A stretch of 64,000 nt of DNA from Acidobacteriota bacterium (GTDB lineage: Bacteria > Acidobacteriota > Terriglobia > Acidiferrales > UBA7541): positions 1-64,000 of the forward strand of contig QHZB01000183.1 in the NCBI GenBank assembly GCA_003224525.1, read 5' to 3'. Of this stretch, positions 9,001 to 17,202 are shown in pieces. Made by a program: the position numbers and the translations under genes. The number at the start of each line of letters is the position of its first letter. Position 1 is the stretch's first letter. The notes beneath the pieces are model-generated. The model saw nothing but the letters and a program-made list of their open reading frames with translations, did not search any database and was not told where the DNA came from.

Positions 9001-9288
9001 ATGGAACGCTGGATCATTGACCCGCAGGCCATCAGCCCGGGCACCTCCATGCCTTCCGGTCTGTTCAAGCGCGAGAACGATCACTGGGTCTTTTCTGGTC
9101 CTACGCCGCCTTCATTCCAGGGCTATGATAAGGATCAGACCAAGCTCCTGGTGGATTACATCCTCCAGCTCACCGCGGAAGAACAGCGGCGCGTCGGTGC
9201 CGCGACGGGTCATGCGCGGGCCGCAGCCGGCAGCTCGTCGTCCGGCGCGAAACCCGCCGGCAATGCTGGTCATGGTATGCCTGAATAG
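6037..9288 (+). CDS. Membrane-anchored octaheme c-type cytochrome of the bc-type complex
   Basis: A 1083-aa protein with eight CxxCH sites: CESCH (~251), CSPCH (~302), CQTCH (~341), CVGCH (~371), CLACH (~539), CAGCH (~683), CMGCH (~831) and CLKCH (~957). One N-terminal helix (about 20-38) anchors it; two long charged, coiled-coil-like stretches (about 45-230 and 385-460) separate the heme blocks. The AGGAGG at 6026-6031 overlaps the previous stop and favours the GTG at 6037 over the TTG at 6034. Its place after Rieske, b6 and subunit IV suggests it replaces cytochrome f/c1, passing electrons outward. The C-terminus is Gly/Ala/Ser-rich. Family known only as cytochrome c; exact role inferred. 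Confidence 0.9.
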   Translation: MPEKPLPENDPVVSKSLAPHYVISMVILMATLFWALWDEDFGQRPWKTFQHEWKDRYSTFLKTARSQSRDSQKEIEGNADYQKLKQDYESASQNAAPRIKEINEKLRDLSAKILAVQNVFTDRRAYVNALTYSIETETSASSKQGKQKDLEQYKKEKTTVEFPDGKKQDFDYEHLEETYNDLKNERTQLSAELGELIKPVNERKEKLDAFVSEHMVSLTPTQMAGLQDKTEAWTPKILQINVPEANIVDRCESCHMGIREPVMLTAASMSFKGKKPDEYARAFTSHPEPDLLKIHDPDKFGCSPCHQGNGRATTSVEKAHGTYEHWLWPLFARGNMEAGCQTCHAADMVLVSNDVGWTLSDGKDLFRQRGCVGCHRYEGYDKEPEDLLSVAQQVKQLEQEKKDNFKQADDLMKQADKAESNEEANRLNERAIALKVTNSKLELRIGQLDRSTKSLLQDMKKVGPNLKDIRLKLNKNWIPVWLKKPSDFRATTKMPNFRLNDEQIKAISAYVWQSALADPLPKHKPGNAAHGKELFETRGCLACHSIGEGEELQGGTFAANLTRVGEKDNYDYLVRWVHNARERTRPYCPYEKRDIGPEDYKKKGLPYVFDLGHSRCPNDGHELQVQNMTVMPSLRLSPQDAEDVASYLVTLKKQEPSAYADASFMDDPNLKAEGKKWVRHFGCAGCHEISGLEDEGRIGTELTIEGSKPIERLDFALLTEIAQRGGSEPITDPDDQARLPEGPAKHPWYDQKGFFEHKLAEPNIWDKGKDKPETEKLRMPNLHLTKEQLRALTTFLLGSQENPLPASYQYRPLDYRRDIQEGWWVVKKYNCMGCHQLIPGQRTSLMSMTRYQGPDGQEQLPPKLLTEGARVDPDWLLRFLRNPSLNDKDTNRNGVRTYLQVHMPTFSFSENELGKLVRFFQALARQPFPYIPEEVPVLTAKETEMARSLFSSTAAPCLKCHATGDPAHDRTATAPNFLQARGRLKPDWMERWIIDPQAISPGTSMPSGLFKRENDHWVFSGPTPPSFQGYDKDQTKLLVDYILQLTAEEQRRVGAATGHARAAAGSSSSGAKPAGNAGHGMPE

Positions 9289-9337
9289 CTTTTCAACTGG
9301 CGCGAACTTTAAATTTCAAGAGAGGTACGGCGAAAAC

Positions 9338-10120
9338 ATGAAAACGAAAACTTCCATAGCAGTTTGGGGCTCGGCGGGTTTGTTGGGACTCGTCCTCCTC
9401 GCCGGATGCGGCAAAAAGGAAGGCGCCGAAGAGCAGCCCGCGGCTTCCAGCACTCCAGCGTCCGCGGCAGCCCCTGCCATCCCCATTGATCCCGCCACCG
9501 CAGCCTCCATCGTAGGCGTGGTGAAACTGGATGGCGAGGCCCCCAAGGCCGCCAAGATTGACATGAGCCAGGATCCTGCCTGCAAAGGCACAAACATGGC
9601 TGAGAATGTGATGGCCAGCGGAGGCCACCTCTCCAACGTGTTTGTGTACGTGAAAGATGGCTTGGGCAACCGCACTTTCGACATTCCCAAAGAGTCCATC
9701 ACTCTCGATCAGAGCGGCTGCAAATACCATCCCCACGTGCTGGGCGTAGTGGTCGGTCAGACCATCAAGATCGTCAATAGCGATCCAACCACGCACAATA
9801 TTCACCCCACGCCGAAGGACAACCGCGAGTGGAACGAGTCACAGCCTCCTCAGGCCGCCCCGCTCGAGAAAACCTTCGCCCGCGAAGAGATCATGCTGCC
9901 CGTGAAGTGCAACCAACACCCCTGGATGCGCATGTTCGTCAACGTGACCAAGAGCCCGTTCTATGCGGTCACCGGGCCGGACGGCAAGTTCGAGATCAAG
10001 GGCCTGCCGCCAGGCGATTACACCATCGCGTTCGTGCATGAAAAGCTGGGCGAACAGGACATGAAAGTCACGCTCGCCGCGAAAGACACCAAGACGGTGG
10101 ATGCCACGTTCAAGCCCTGA
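9338..10120 (+). CDS. Cupredoxin-like lipoprotein with a carboxypeptidase-regulatory tail
   Basis: 260 aa. A lipoprotein signal ends in LLAGC (Cys ~23), followed by an Ala/Pro linker. The middle domain carries HNIHPTP and then VKCNQHPWM, giving His, Cys-x2-His-x2-Met, the order of a type 1 copper site. The end (TGPDGKFEIKGLPPGDYTI) is a typical regulatory-like beta-sandwich. An ATG at 9338 begins the signal peptide, 49 bases after the octaheme gene. It may be a small copper electron carrier between the multiheme cytochrome and the oxidase CuA site. Copper binding is inferred from ligand order only. Confidence 0.75.
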   Translation: MKTKTSIAVWGSAGLLGLVLLAGCGKKEGAEEQPAASSTPASAAAPAIPIDPATAASIVGVVKLDGEAPKAAKIDMSQDPACKGTNMAENVMASGGHLSNVFVYVKDGLGNRTFDIPKESITLDQSGCKYHPHVLGVVVGQTIKIVNSDPTTHNIHPTPKDNREWNESQPPQAAPLEKTFAREEIMLPVKCNQHPWMRMFVNVTKSPFYAVTGPDGKFEIKGLPPGDYTIAFVHEKLGEQDMKVTLAAKDTKTVDATFKP

Positions 10121-10139
10121 TCGCCGCAATCTTGTTTGT

Positions 10140-10163
10140 AGGGGCGCAGCATGCTGCGCCCCT
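10140..10163. repeat. Perfect 24-base palindrome (REP-like or bidirectional stem)
   Basis: The half-site AGGGGCGCAGCA is followed directly by its exact reverse complement. It lies 20 bases after the lipoprotein stop with no T-run after it, so it is not a classic terminator. It may be a dispersed intergenic palindrome or an mRNA-processing stem in the operon. Confidence 0.6.
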
Positions 10164-10320
10164 CTTGGAGGGCGTCGGTGCCGTGAGGTGATTTCGGAAA
10201 TCTCTTTCAAGCTGGCGATTTCGAGAGGACATCAAGAGAATCGAAAGCGATAACATGGGTTTCTGTTCTTACTAAGAACTTAGAACTGACTACCGCCAAC
10301 TGCCTTTCCGAGGAGGTCCA

Positions 10321-10563
10321 TTGCTTCCCGTGATGCTCCTGATTTCCATCTCGCTAGGCCTCATCCCACTCGCGGGGATTGCCTGGATCATCGTCACCGG
10401 CACCATCACCACCGTGGATGGTCTATTCGAGTGCCTGATTATGCTGAGCATCTCCGGGATTTTCTTCCTGAATGTTTTCTGGGAGCTTCGCGATCACGGT
10501 CTCCTGAGGAAGAGCAAGGCAGCGGAGCCCGCCAAGACGCCGCCACCCTCCGAAGAGAGTTAG
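10321..10563 (+). CDS. Small two-TM membrane protein of the respiratory operon
   Basis: 80 aa; not recognised. Two membrane segments (about 3-26 and 35-52) are followed by a charged, Pro-rich cytoplasmic tail. The start is probably the TTG at 10321, which has AGGAGG five bases upstream (10311-10316); an ATG at 10333 would shorten the first helix. It lies inside the bc-type operon, 15 bases before the next gene. An accessory or assembly subunit of the complex is a reasonable guess. Confidence 0.7.
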   Translation: MLPVMLLISISLGLIPLAGIAWIIVTGTITTVDGLFECLIMLSISGIFFLNVFWELRDHGLLRKSKAAEPAKTPPPSEES

Positions 10564-10578
10564 GGACCAAGAGAAGAC

Positions 10579-11517
10579 ATGCCCAATCCTCCATCCTCTC
10601 CAGAAAATGGTGATCAACCAGAATTTGCTCGGCAAGATTCCTCGGAGATGCCTGCTTCGTCGCCGCATCACAAAATGTCCCCGCGGAATCGCGCGCTGTT
10701 TTTCCTCACCGCCTGGCTGATCGTCCTCATGCCGTTCCTGTTCTGGTGGAACACCTGGTTTGGGCGCCAGCTCTCCGGCAAGCAGATCGGCGAATTCCTG
10801 AACGATGAGAAGCATCCTCGTCACATCCAGCATGCCCTCGTCCAACTCGGCGAGCGCATGGGCCGCCACGACGGCGGTGTGCGGCCGTTGTACCCGGAAC
10901 TGATCCGGCTGGCTGCGCATGCCGTCGAGGAAGTCCGCAATACCGACGCCTGGGTCATGGGCCTGGACACTTCTGGCCCCGGCTTCCACGAGACGCTCCT
11001 CAAGATGCTCCATGATCCCTCCCCGATGGTCCGCGGCAATGCCGCACTTTCGCTGATCCGCTTTGGCGACGCGAGCGGCCGTCCCTACATCGTCGCCCTC
11101 CTGCAACCCGCCAGAATCGTCGCCCCCGGCCCTGGCCGCGTGACCGACACCGACAAAGTGGGAACTCCCATTCATCAAGGCGGCCTGATTGCCAAGCTGC
11201 AAATCGACCGCTCAGCGGTCGCCTCTGAAAACGGCCAGCAAACGACCGAAGTGCGCTCCCCCATCAGCGGGCGCATCCGCACCCTCTCCGTGGCCACGGG
11301 AACGACTGTGGCGGCTGGGAGCGAGATCGCTTTCGTGGACCCCGGTGACGAACAAGTCTGGGAAGCCCTGCGCGCCCTCTATCTCGTCGGCCAGCCCGAT
11401 GACCTGCCCGCCATCCGTCCCTACCAGCGCGAACTCCCAGAAATCTCCGACCGCCTCCGCCAGCAAGCCCTCCTCACCGAATCCTCCATCCGCGCCCGCG
11501 CCTCCGCTCGTCCCTGA
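10579..11517 (+). CDS. Membrane-anchored HEAT-repeat protein with a biotinyl/lipoyl-like domain
   Basis: 312 aa. Order: a polar N-terminus (1-38), one membrane helix (about 41-62), HEAT-like helices (about 70-175, with a DPSPMVRGNAALSL repeat), a beta-rich segment (about 176-250) ending in VRSPISGRIRTLSVATGTTV, which resembles the biotinyl/lipoyl hammerhead fold of membrane-fusion proteins, then more HEAT-like helices. The lipoyl-type Lys is not present, so it is probably structural. Last gene of the operon, with a terminator 36 bases after it. The function is unknown; assembly or scaffolding of the bc-type complex is a guess from context. Confidence 0.75.
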   Translation: MPNPPSSPENGDQPEFARQDSSEMPASSPHHKMSPRNRALFFLTAWLIVLMPFLFWWNTWFGRQLSGKQIGEFLNDEKHPRHIQHALVQLGERMGRHDGGVRPLYPELIRLAAHAVEEVRNTDAWVMGLDTSGPGFHETLLKMLHDPSPMVRGNAALSLIRFGDASGRPYIVALLQPARIVAPGPGRVTDTDKVGTPIHQGGLIAKLQIDRSAVASENGQQTTEVRSPISGRIRTLSVATGTTVAAGSEIAFVDPGDEQVWEALRALYLVGQPDDLPAIRPYQRELPEISDRLRQQALLTESSIRARASARP

Positions 11518-11553
11518 CACGCCTTGTAGAATTCTGAAAGTCGAATCGCGGAA

Positions 11554-11579
11554 AGGCGGAAGCCCCCGCCTCGTTTTTT
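11554..11579 (+). terminator. Intrinsic terminator of the bc-type operon
   Basis: AGGCGG (11554-11559) pairs with CCGCCT (11566-11571) over a 6-base loop, followed by CG and six T residues. It lies 36 bases past the last gene of the operon. Confidence 0.75.
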
Positions 11580-11744
11580 GTAAGTGTTGCGGCTAAAAGA
11601 CTTAAGGTTGTCATAAGTCCTTTGTTTGCAACACTCTAGGTGCGGAGATTGTACTAGGCCTCAGCAAGGTGTGAGCACAGAAACAATAGCAAGAAAGCGT
11701 TCGGGGCAGCCTGGTCTGGAACTTAGAGCTGGGGAGGACTGGCT

Positions 11745-12125
11745 TCAGTACGCCATGGGCCCGACTTCTTTTTCAACCTCGGCAATATCGACCATGACGA
11801 TGGCATCCCACGGGCAGCCATCCAGGAAGCAGCCGTCCGGACCCTTGCTGAGGCACTTTTTGCATCCGATGCACTGGATGGGATCGATCTGGATGCGCCC
11901 GAACGGGGGATTGTCCTCGTCCGGAACCCAGAACATACAATCTTCCACCGGACAGTACTCCACGCAAGCGGGCGATCCCGCGCAACCCGTACAGCACTCG
12001 GTGATAACGGCAAGTTCTTTCGGCTTCTTCTTGCGCGCGAAGGTAATTCCCTTGGAGCGAGGCTCCTGTTTCAACTCGTCGGGCACCATTCCTGGGGCTT
12101 TGACCACTTCGGGTGCGTTAGCCAT
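11745..12125 (-). CDS. Ferredoxin, two 4Fe-4S clusters
   Basis: 126 aa from the ATG at 12123-12125; an in-frame TTG at 12152 would add nine residues. Cys-rich motifs CCTGCAGSPACVEYCP and CIGCKKCLSKGPDGCFLDGCP supply ligands for two 4Fe-4S clusters, the second with an insert, as in 7Fe/8Fe ferredoxins. The N-terminal ~40 residues are Lys-rich and the acidic C-terminus is short. A soluble low-potential electron carrier. Convergent to the respiratory operon and divergent from the glycosyltransferase upstream; no partner gene is adjacent. Confidence 0.88.
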   Translation of the reverse strand: MANAPEVVKAPGMVPDELKQEPRSKGITFARKKKPKELAVITECCTGCAGSPACVEYCPVEDCMFWVPDEDNPPFGRIQIDPIQCIGCKKCLSKGPDGCFLDGCPWDAIVMVDIAEVEKEVGPMAY

Positions 12126-12145
12126 TTCCTGTAATTCTACCCTCA

Positions 12146-13681
12146 ATGTCAAGCCATGTCAGTGTGGTTTCTGCCGCCAGTCCTGCCCTTGCTACAATGC
12201 CCGTGCAATCCGTTTCATCTTCGACCGCAAACATGTTCACCAAGCCATTGGTCAGACGTCTCGCACCGGCTTTGCTGGCCGGACTTGCCTTGCGCCTCTA
12301 TTTCATCTGGCATTTCCCTTTCTCTTCCGGGGATACCGCCTATTACGAAGAGCTGGCCCGCAATTGGCTGTACCACGGCGTCTATGGCTTCTACTCACAC
12401 GGGCAGCTGCTTCCCTCGGATGCCCGCGTCCCCGGCTATCCCGCATTCCTCGCGGGGATTTATTTCCTGGCCGGTACCGGCCGGAAGGCCGTCATGCTCG
12501 CGCAAGCCTTCGTCGATCTTCTGACGTGTGTCTTGGCCGCGGGCATCGCCGGTCGTTTGGCAGCGGGCGCTCCCGGCGAGATCCGCAGCTGCGTTGCCGT
12601 GGCCGCGCTCTGGCTCACTGTCCTTTGCCCCTTCACTGCCAACTACACCGCTGTGCCGCAGACGGAAGTCCTGGCAACTTTTTTCACCACCCTCGCGCTT
12701 CTGATTTTTCTGTCTCCGGCGGGAATGGCGCTCGACCGCATTGCCTCGAACCGCGATCTGCTCCGTGCCGCAAAAAATTGGTTCGCGGGCGGGCTCGTTG
12801 TTGGTCTCGGCACGCTCGTCCGTCCGGAAACACCGCTGCTTCTTGGAGCCGTGCTGATCGCGCTATGGTTCCGTTATCGCCGTCCCGCGAATTGGAGAAA
12901 ACTCGCGGTCGCAACGCTGTGCATGATCGTTGGTTTGTTGCTGCCAATGGCGCCGTGGGCCGCGCGCAATGCCGTGCATCTTGGGCGCGTGCAATTCCTT
13001 GCCCCTCGCTACGCGGAAACATTCGGCGATGTCCTGCCGACCGGCTTCTACGCCTGGACGAAGACCTGGATGTTTCGTTTTCAAGACGCGTATCTTTTCA
13101 CTTGGAAACTACCGTCGCAGCCGATCGACTTGAAAAATCTTCCTTCTTACGCAGTGGATTCTCCCGAAGAGCTGTCGCGCGCCACTTCCCTGCTGGATCG
13201 CTACAACCGCGCGCACGGCATGACACGGTCGCTCGACCTCGAATTCGCCGGGTTGGCGCGGGAACGCGCGAAGCGTCATCCGATTCGTACTTATGTATGG
13301 ATCCCCATCGAGCGCGCCGCCGCTATCTGGTTCACTCCGCGGATCGCCCTGCTGCCCTACTCGGGCCGCCTGTGGCCTCTCGCAGAAAGTTATCGCAGCA
13401 ATCCCACCGGCTTCGAAGTTACTCTCGGCTTCGCGCTGCTCAATGTTCTCTATGTTGCAATGGCTCTTGCAGCCGCGTGCTCCTGGCGCACGAACCCAGG
13501 AATCTTGCTGATCGTGGCGTTCATCCTCATTCGCACGGCATTCCTCACACAACTGCAAACCTGCGAACCGCGTTACGTCTCGGTGTGCTTCCCCGCTCTG
13601 CTGGCCATGGGCGCGCAACTTTTCCGCGCTCCGCGAATCGGCTGGAAACGACCCCCGCGGTTGCGTCCTACTTCACTTTAA
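12146..13681 (+). CDS. GT39/ArnT-like membrane glycosyltransferase
   Basis: About 511 aa with ten or more membrane helices. The periplasmic motif after helix 1 (FSSGDTAYYEELARNW, later RVPGYPAFLAGIYFL) is the acidic D-x-Y pattern of the dolichyl/undecaprenyl-phosphate sugar transferases (GT-C fold). Such enzymes transfer a lipid-linked sugar to a protein or glycan on the outer face of the inner membrane. ATGs at 12146, 12197 and 12233 are all possible starts; the last gives the most typical N-terminus. The 3' end overlaps the convergent gene by 14 bases. No glycan cluster lies nearby. Confidence 0.75.
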   Translation: MSSHVSVVSAASPALATMPVQSVSSSTANMFTKPLVRRLAPALLAGLALRLYFIWHFPFSSGDTAYYEELARNWLYHGVYGFYSHGQLLPSDARVPGYPAFLAGIYFLAGTGRKAVMLAQAFVDLLTCVLAAGIAGRLAAGAPGEIRSCVAVAALWLTVLCPFTANYTAVPQTEVLATFFTTLALLIFLSPAGMALDRIASNRDLLRAAKNWFAGGLVVGLGTLVRPETPLLLGAVLIALWFRYRRPANWRKLAVATLCMIVGLLLPMAPWAARNAVHLGRVQFLAPRYAETFGDVLPTGFYAWTKTWMFRFQDAYLFTWKLPSQPIDLKNLPSYAVDSPEELSRATSLLDRYNRAHGMTRSLDLEFAGLARERAKRHPIRTYVWIPIERAAAIWFTPRIALLPYSGRLWPLAESYRSNPTGFEVTLGFALLNVLYVAMALAAACSWRTNPGILLIVAFILIRTAFLTQLQTCEPRYVSVCFPALLAMGAQLFRAPRIGWKRPPRLRPTSL

Positions 13682-15350
13682 CTTTGACTTCTATTTTTCC
13701 ATTCGCCGCAATTTGCACGCTCTCGCCACTGGCGATGTATTTTTGCAGTACCTCTGGATCGGCCCATTCCAAATCCCAGCCGTCTTCGATGGCCATGAGC
13801 GTGTACCGGCCTGGCACCACAAAGTTCAGCACAAATGTTCCATCCGAATCGGCCTGGTCCCGCCGGAACAGTGCCGGGTTGCTTTTCAAATCAAGCGGCG
13901 CGAGAACGATCATTGCGCCGGGCGCAGGCTTGTCATTCTTGAGTGCCATCCCTGTGATCTTCGCGGTTCCCCTTGCCGCGGTAATCGTCACGTTCACGTT
14001 TTGCGCCGTCACAATTTGAAAGGAACGCCCCGACGTCTTTGCGCCGCTTGAAGCCAGATTCCTGATGAAGAGAGCTTGCGGCTCGATGATTATGAGCTCA
14101 TAGTTTCCCGTCTCCACCGGGTTATTCTTGAACGAAAATTCGCCGGTGGCAGAAACAGTGGTATTAAACGCTTCCCCATTTGCAAAACCTCTTAGCAGCA
14201 CGCGAGCAGGTTGCGGCAGCGGCGAAGCATCCTCCATTTTCAAAATCCCGCTGACGACGACTGACGAACCGTTCTGCGTCGCGTCAATTTCCGCATCTCT
14301 GGAGACCTGGACACTTTGCGACCGGCGCGTCCATTCGTTTCCATGCGAAGTATTCACTCCGAGATGGAAACTTCCGGGAGGCACGCCGGTGATTTCCACG
14401 AGGCCCGGCGCCACCTGCGTGAAACTAACAGGAATAGGCACCGAGCTATCCTCCGCCAGCGGCTGCATCACTTGGACTTGCTCGCTCTGTCCAGGATCTG
14501 CAACAGAAGTTTTTACCAGGAGATGCAGAGCCGGAACCGGGCGCATCCTGAAATCCGCGATTCCCGTGTCCCCGGAGCGGAGTGTAATTGCAGCAGCGCC
14601 AGCAAGGTCACTGGCGTTCGCGAAGAACGACACGGGATAGACAACATCCAGGTTTTGATTCTGCTCGGTAACAGGCTGAAGGCCGCCCTCTGCAATGCCC
14701 TGGCTTTCCTGTTTGACTCGGTGACGAACGTTGTGCTGCGCATACCATGGCTGGGCCGCGACACCAACAAAATAAGTCCCCGGGATCAGCTGGCCGAAAT
14801 GGTAGTGACCTTCGTCGTCGGTCGCGGTTCGCTGGATCAAAAGCGTCCGGCGCATTCCGCCCGCGAAGGTCTGGTGGAAAAGCATCACATCCGCATGGCG
14901 AATGGGATCATCCGATTCATCGGCGATTTCTCCCGAAATCGAAGCGCTGGGCCGCAAACCGAAGATCAGATTCTCCGATTCGAATCCCGGTCCAACGACG
15001 ATCGCCGTCGTAAAACTCTCGTGCTGTTGATACGTCTGAGCGATGTAGCCGCGATGACGCGCGGAGAGGACATATTTGCCGGGAAGCACACCGGCGAAAA
15101 CAAAACTCCCGTCCGCGGCCGCGACTTCCACGCGGGTAGAATCAGGTGAATTGGGAGAGTTGGGAGGATTGGAAGAATCAATCGCAACCACTGCGCTTGC
15201 GAGCGGCTGCCCGGTGACCGCATCGATGACCCTGCCACTTATGCGAGAGGTGGACGGCGGGGCAGAAGCTGTGGGTGCCGCGGGTGGCACCGCTGTCTTT
15301 TGCACGAATCCAAACAGAACAAGCAGCGGCAACAATTTCAGAGAGAACAT
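13668..15350 (-). CDS. Secreted protein with repeated carboxypeptidase-regulatory domains
   Basis: 560 aa with a signal peptide (about 1-20). A regulatory-like beta-sandwich follows (SGRVIDAVTGQPLASAVV, about 37-105, with GSFVFAGVLPGKYVLSARH), then further similar modules (PIRHADV, GHYHFGQLIPGTYFVG; GTFVLNFVVPGRYTLMAIE) to the end. These are Ig-like folds without a catalytic site. It is a tandem paralogue of the next upstream gene: the C-terminal halves correspond (VLQKYIASGESVQIA here, VLRKYLSKARDTTLS there) and the gap is only 5 bases. Probably surface or periplasmic; the role is unknown. Confidence 0.75.
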   Translation of the reverse strand: MFSLKLLPLLVLFGFVQKTAVPPAAPTASAPPSTSRISGRVIDAVTGQPLASAVVAIDSSNPPNSPNSPDSTRVEVAAADGSFVFAGVLPGKYVLSARHRGYIAQTYQQHESFTTAIVVGPGFESENLIFGLRPSASISGEIADESDDPIRHADVMLFHQTFAGGMRRTLLIQRTATDDEGHYHFGQLIPGTYFVGVAAQPWYAQHNVRHRVKQESQGIAEGGLQPVTEQNQNLDVVYPVSFFANASDLAGAAAITLRSGDTGIADFRMRPVPALHLLVKTSVADPGQSEQVQVMQPLAEDSSVPIPVSFTQVAPGLVEITGVPPGSFHLGVNTSHGNEWTRRSQSVQVSRDAEIDATQNGSSVVVSGILKMEDASPLPQPARVLLRGFANGEAFNTTVSATGEFSFKNNPVETGNYELIIIEPQALFIRNLASSGAKTSGRSFQIVTAQNVNVTITAARGTAKITGMALKNDKPAPGAMIVLAPLDLKSNPALFRRDQADSDGTFVLNFVVPGRYTLMAIEDGWDLEWADPEVLQKYIASGESVQIAANGKIEVKVKVK

Positions 15351-15355
15351 CTGAG

Positions 15356-16968
15356 CTATTCTCCGACTTTCACGAGTTCCAGATCTATTCTTGCCGCCTG
15401 ATCGGCGGACAGCGTTGTGTCGCGTGCTTTCGAAAGGTATTTGCGTAGCACATCTGGATTTGAATACTCGAGCTGCTCCGGATGGTCTACGGCTAGAATT
15501 TTGTATGCGCCCGGGGGAAGAAATGCGAATTGAAAGCTGCCGTTCGAATCGGCGGGCTGCAATATCGGTTGCATGAAAGAGCGCTCGGGGATCGCCATCA
15601 CCGTTGCGTTGAGAGGCTGACTATCCGAGGAGACATTTCCGCTGAGCGAAGCCACATCGTCTCGCATCACAATCTCGATCGGTTGCACGGAACCGCCCGG
15701 TGCTACGGAGAGGCGGGATTCCAAAAGATTAGTCGTACCGGAAGTCGCGGACTGCACGTAGAACACGCCGTTCGGATTGATTTCGACTTCATAGGTTCCG
15801 GGAGCGATGTTTTGCAATTGGAGCGAAGAATTGCCACGTTCTCCCACTTGTTGTGCTCCGTACCGCATTTCCGTTAAGCCATTATCCCGCGAAACCAGCT
15901 GTACGTACCCGGGAGACCAGTTCTCCTGCTCCGATAATCGCTCCGAGTCAGTTCGAGAGGCAATGAGGCGCATTCGAATGGGGATACTGACCATTGGCAT
16001 CAGCATAATGTGAAGCCCGGAAAGATCGGAATTCACGATCAAAGGGACAGTGGCAGTGAGCGCTTGACCTTGTGGGCCCGGCGAATCCGCTCGCAGTGCA
16101 TAAGCCCCGGCCGGAATCCAGAGAATTTGGAAGGAACCGCTCGCAGTGTCGAAACGCGCGTTGTTGGCAACGGATCTTCCGGTGGAGTCCAGGACTTGGA
16201 GATTTACATACTGGCCCTGTCCGTAGCCCGCGATCCTACCGGAGACACGATAGAACGGCCGTGGGGAAAGTGCTAGATTCACTTCGAACCGCCTTCCCGG
16301 AGTGATCGGGATTGGCGCAGCCGCGGCCAGATCGGAACCGCTGGGATAAAATGTGACGGGAATACCTTGCGCCCCCGACTTTGACAATTTGGAAGGAAAA
16401 GTGACGGGAACGCGGCTCGGTCCTGCGGAAAGAAAATAGTCCACACCTTTCTGCCGTTTTGTAAGCGCTGCACCAGAAGTTGGATCGGAAGCCCTTCGAT
16501 TGGCTCGCCGTCATCCTCGCTGATCTTTCCGTAGATGACGCCTTCGGGAATCAACTTGAGCACTACTTGTGAAGTATTCGGACCCGTGGTGGCCAGCCGT
16601 TGTCCTCCAGCGGAAGGCTGAATTTCTTCCTGTGTGAAAAAGCCTGGTTTTCGCACGGTAATCGCGGTCTGTCCGGCGGGAAGGCCATCGAATTGGAATT
16701 TTCCGTCCGGTCCCGTGAGCATAGAAGTCTGTCCAAGGAAATAAATCTGCACGAGCGCGCCGCGGATGAGTTCGCCGGTAAGCGAATTGACAACTTTTCC
16801 CTGCAGAGTGTATTTGTCGTCGTTCGAATTCTGCAGCGATTCGAACCATGCGGCGTTTTGGATCTCCTCCGAGGCGGAACTGAGAGCGCCTAGCAGGGGC
16901 GGCTCGAGGGACGGTGCAGCCAACAGACTTGTGGCGAGGAGCGTGAAGAGGGGAGTTCTAGACAACAT
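15356..16968 (-). pseudogene. Frameshifted paralogue of the secreted regulatory-domain protein
   Basis: Two overlapping reading frames make one protein of ~537 aa if one base is restored near 16446-16450 (a CC/TTT run on the plus strand). The upstream frame has a signal peptide (MLSRTPLFTLLATSLL), a regulatory-like domain (LQGKVVNSLTGELIRGALV) and ends after QNGRK. The downstream frame resumes VDYFLSAGPSRVPVTFPSK and continues to the C-terminus. A -1 slip at AGA-AAG would also join the frames as RKGVDYF. ATG at 16966-16968 is preferred; an in-frame TTG at 16992 exists. Broken gene, sequencing error and programmed slippage cannot be separated here. Confidence 0.7.
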
Positions 16969-17202
16969 ATCGAGCGCCTTTGGCAGTTTCAAAAGATTCG
17001 ACGATAGTCTACAACGGCTCAGATGCGCCCCGCTGCCGAGGATTTGCCTGCCTTCGGGCTATTCATCTGGCATTCGCAGATCACGGCGCTGTGGGAGCAG
17101 TGCAGTGGGTCCGGTAGCGCGATTTATCAGTCAGCCCACCGAGGCGAGGGCCGATGTTTGGTGATAAGGGGGCCGCTGGTGGGGGACTGCTTCTTAAGTC
17201 GA

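Noticed and set aside
7453..9084. 543-aa antisense frame opposite the octaheme cytochrome
   Set aside because: Composition of a complementary-strand shadow; the plus strand carries eight heme motifs and the ribosome-binding site.
9017..9337. Upstream in-frame extension of the cupredoxin-like lipoprotein into the octaheme gene
   Set aside because: The lipoprotein signal begins at the ATG at 9338; the extension overlaps coding sequence of the octaheme gene and has no such signal.
11626..14019. 797-aa plus-strand frame across the ferredoxin, glycosyltransferase and regulatory-domain genes
   Set aside because: It runs through three genes with better evidence in other frames and has low-complexity Arg/Ser content.
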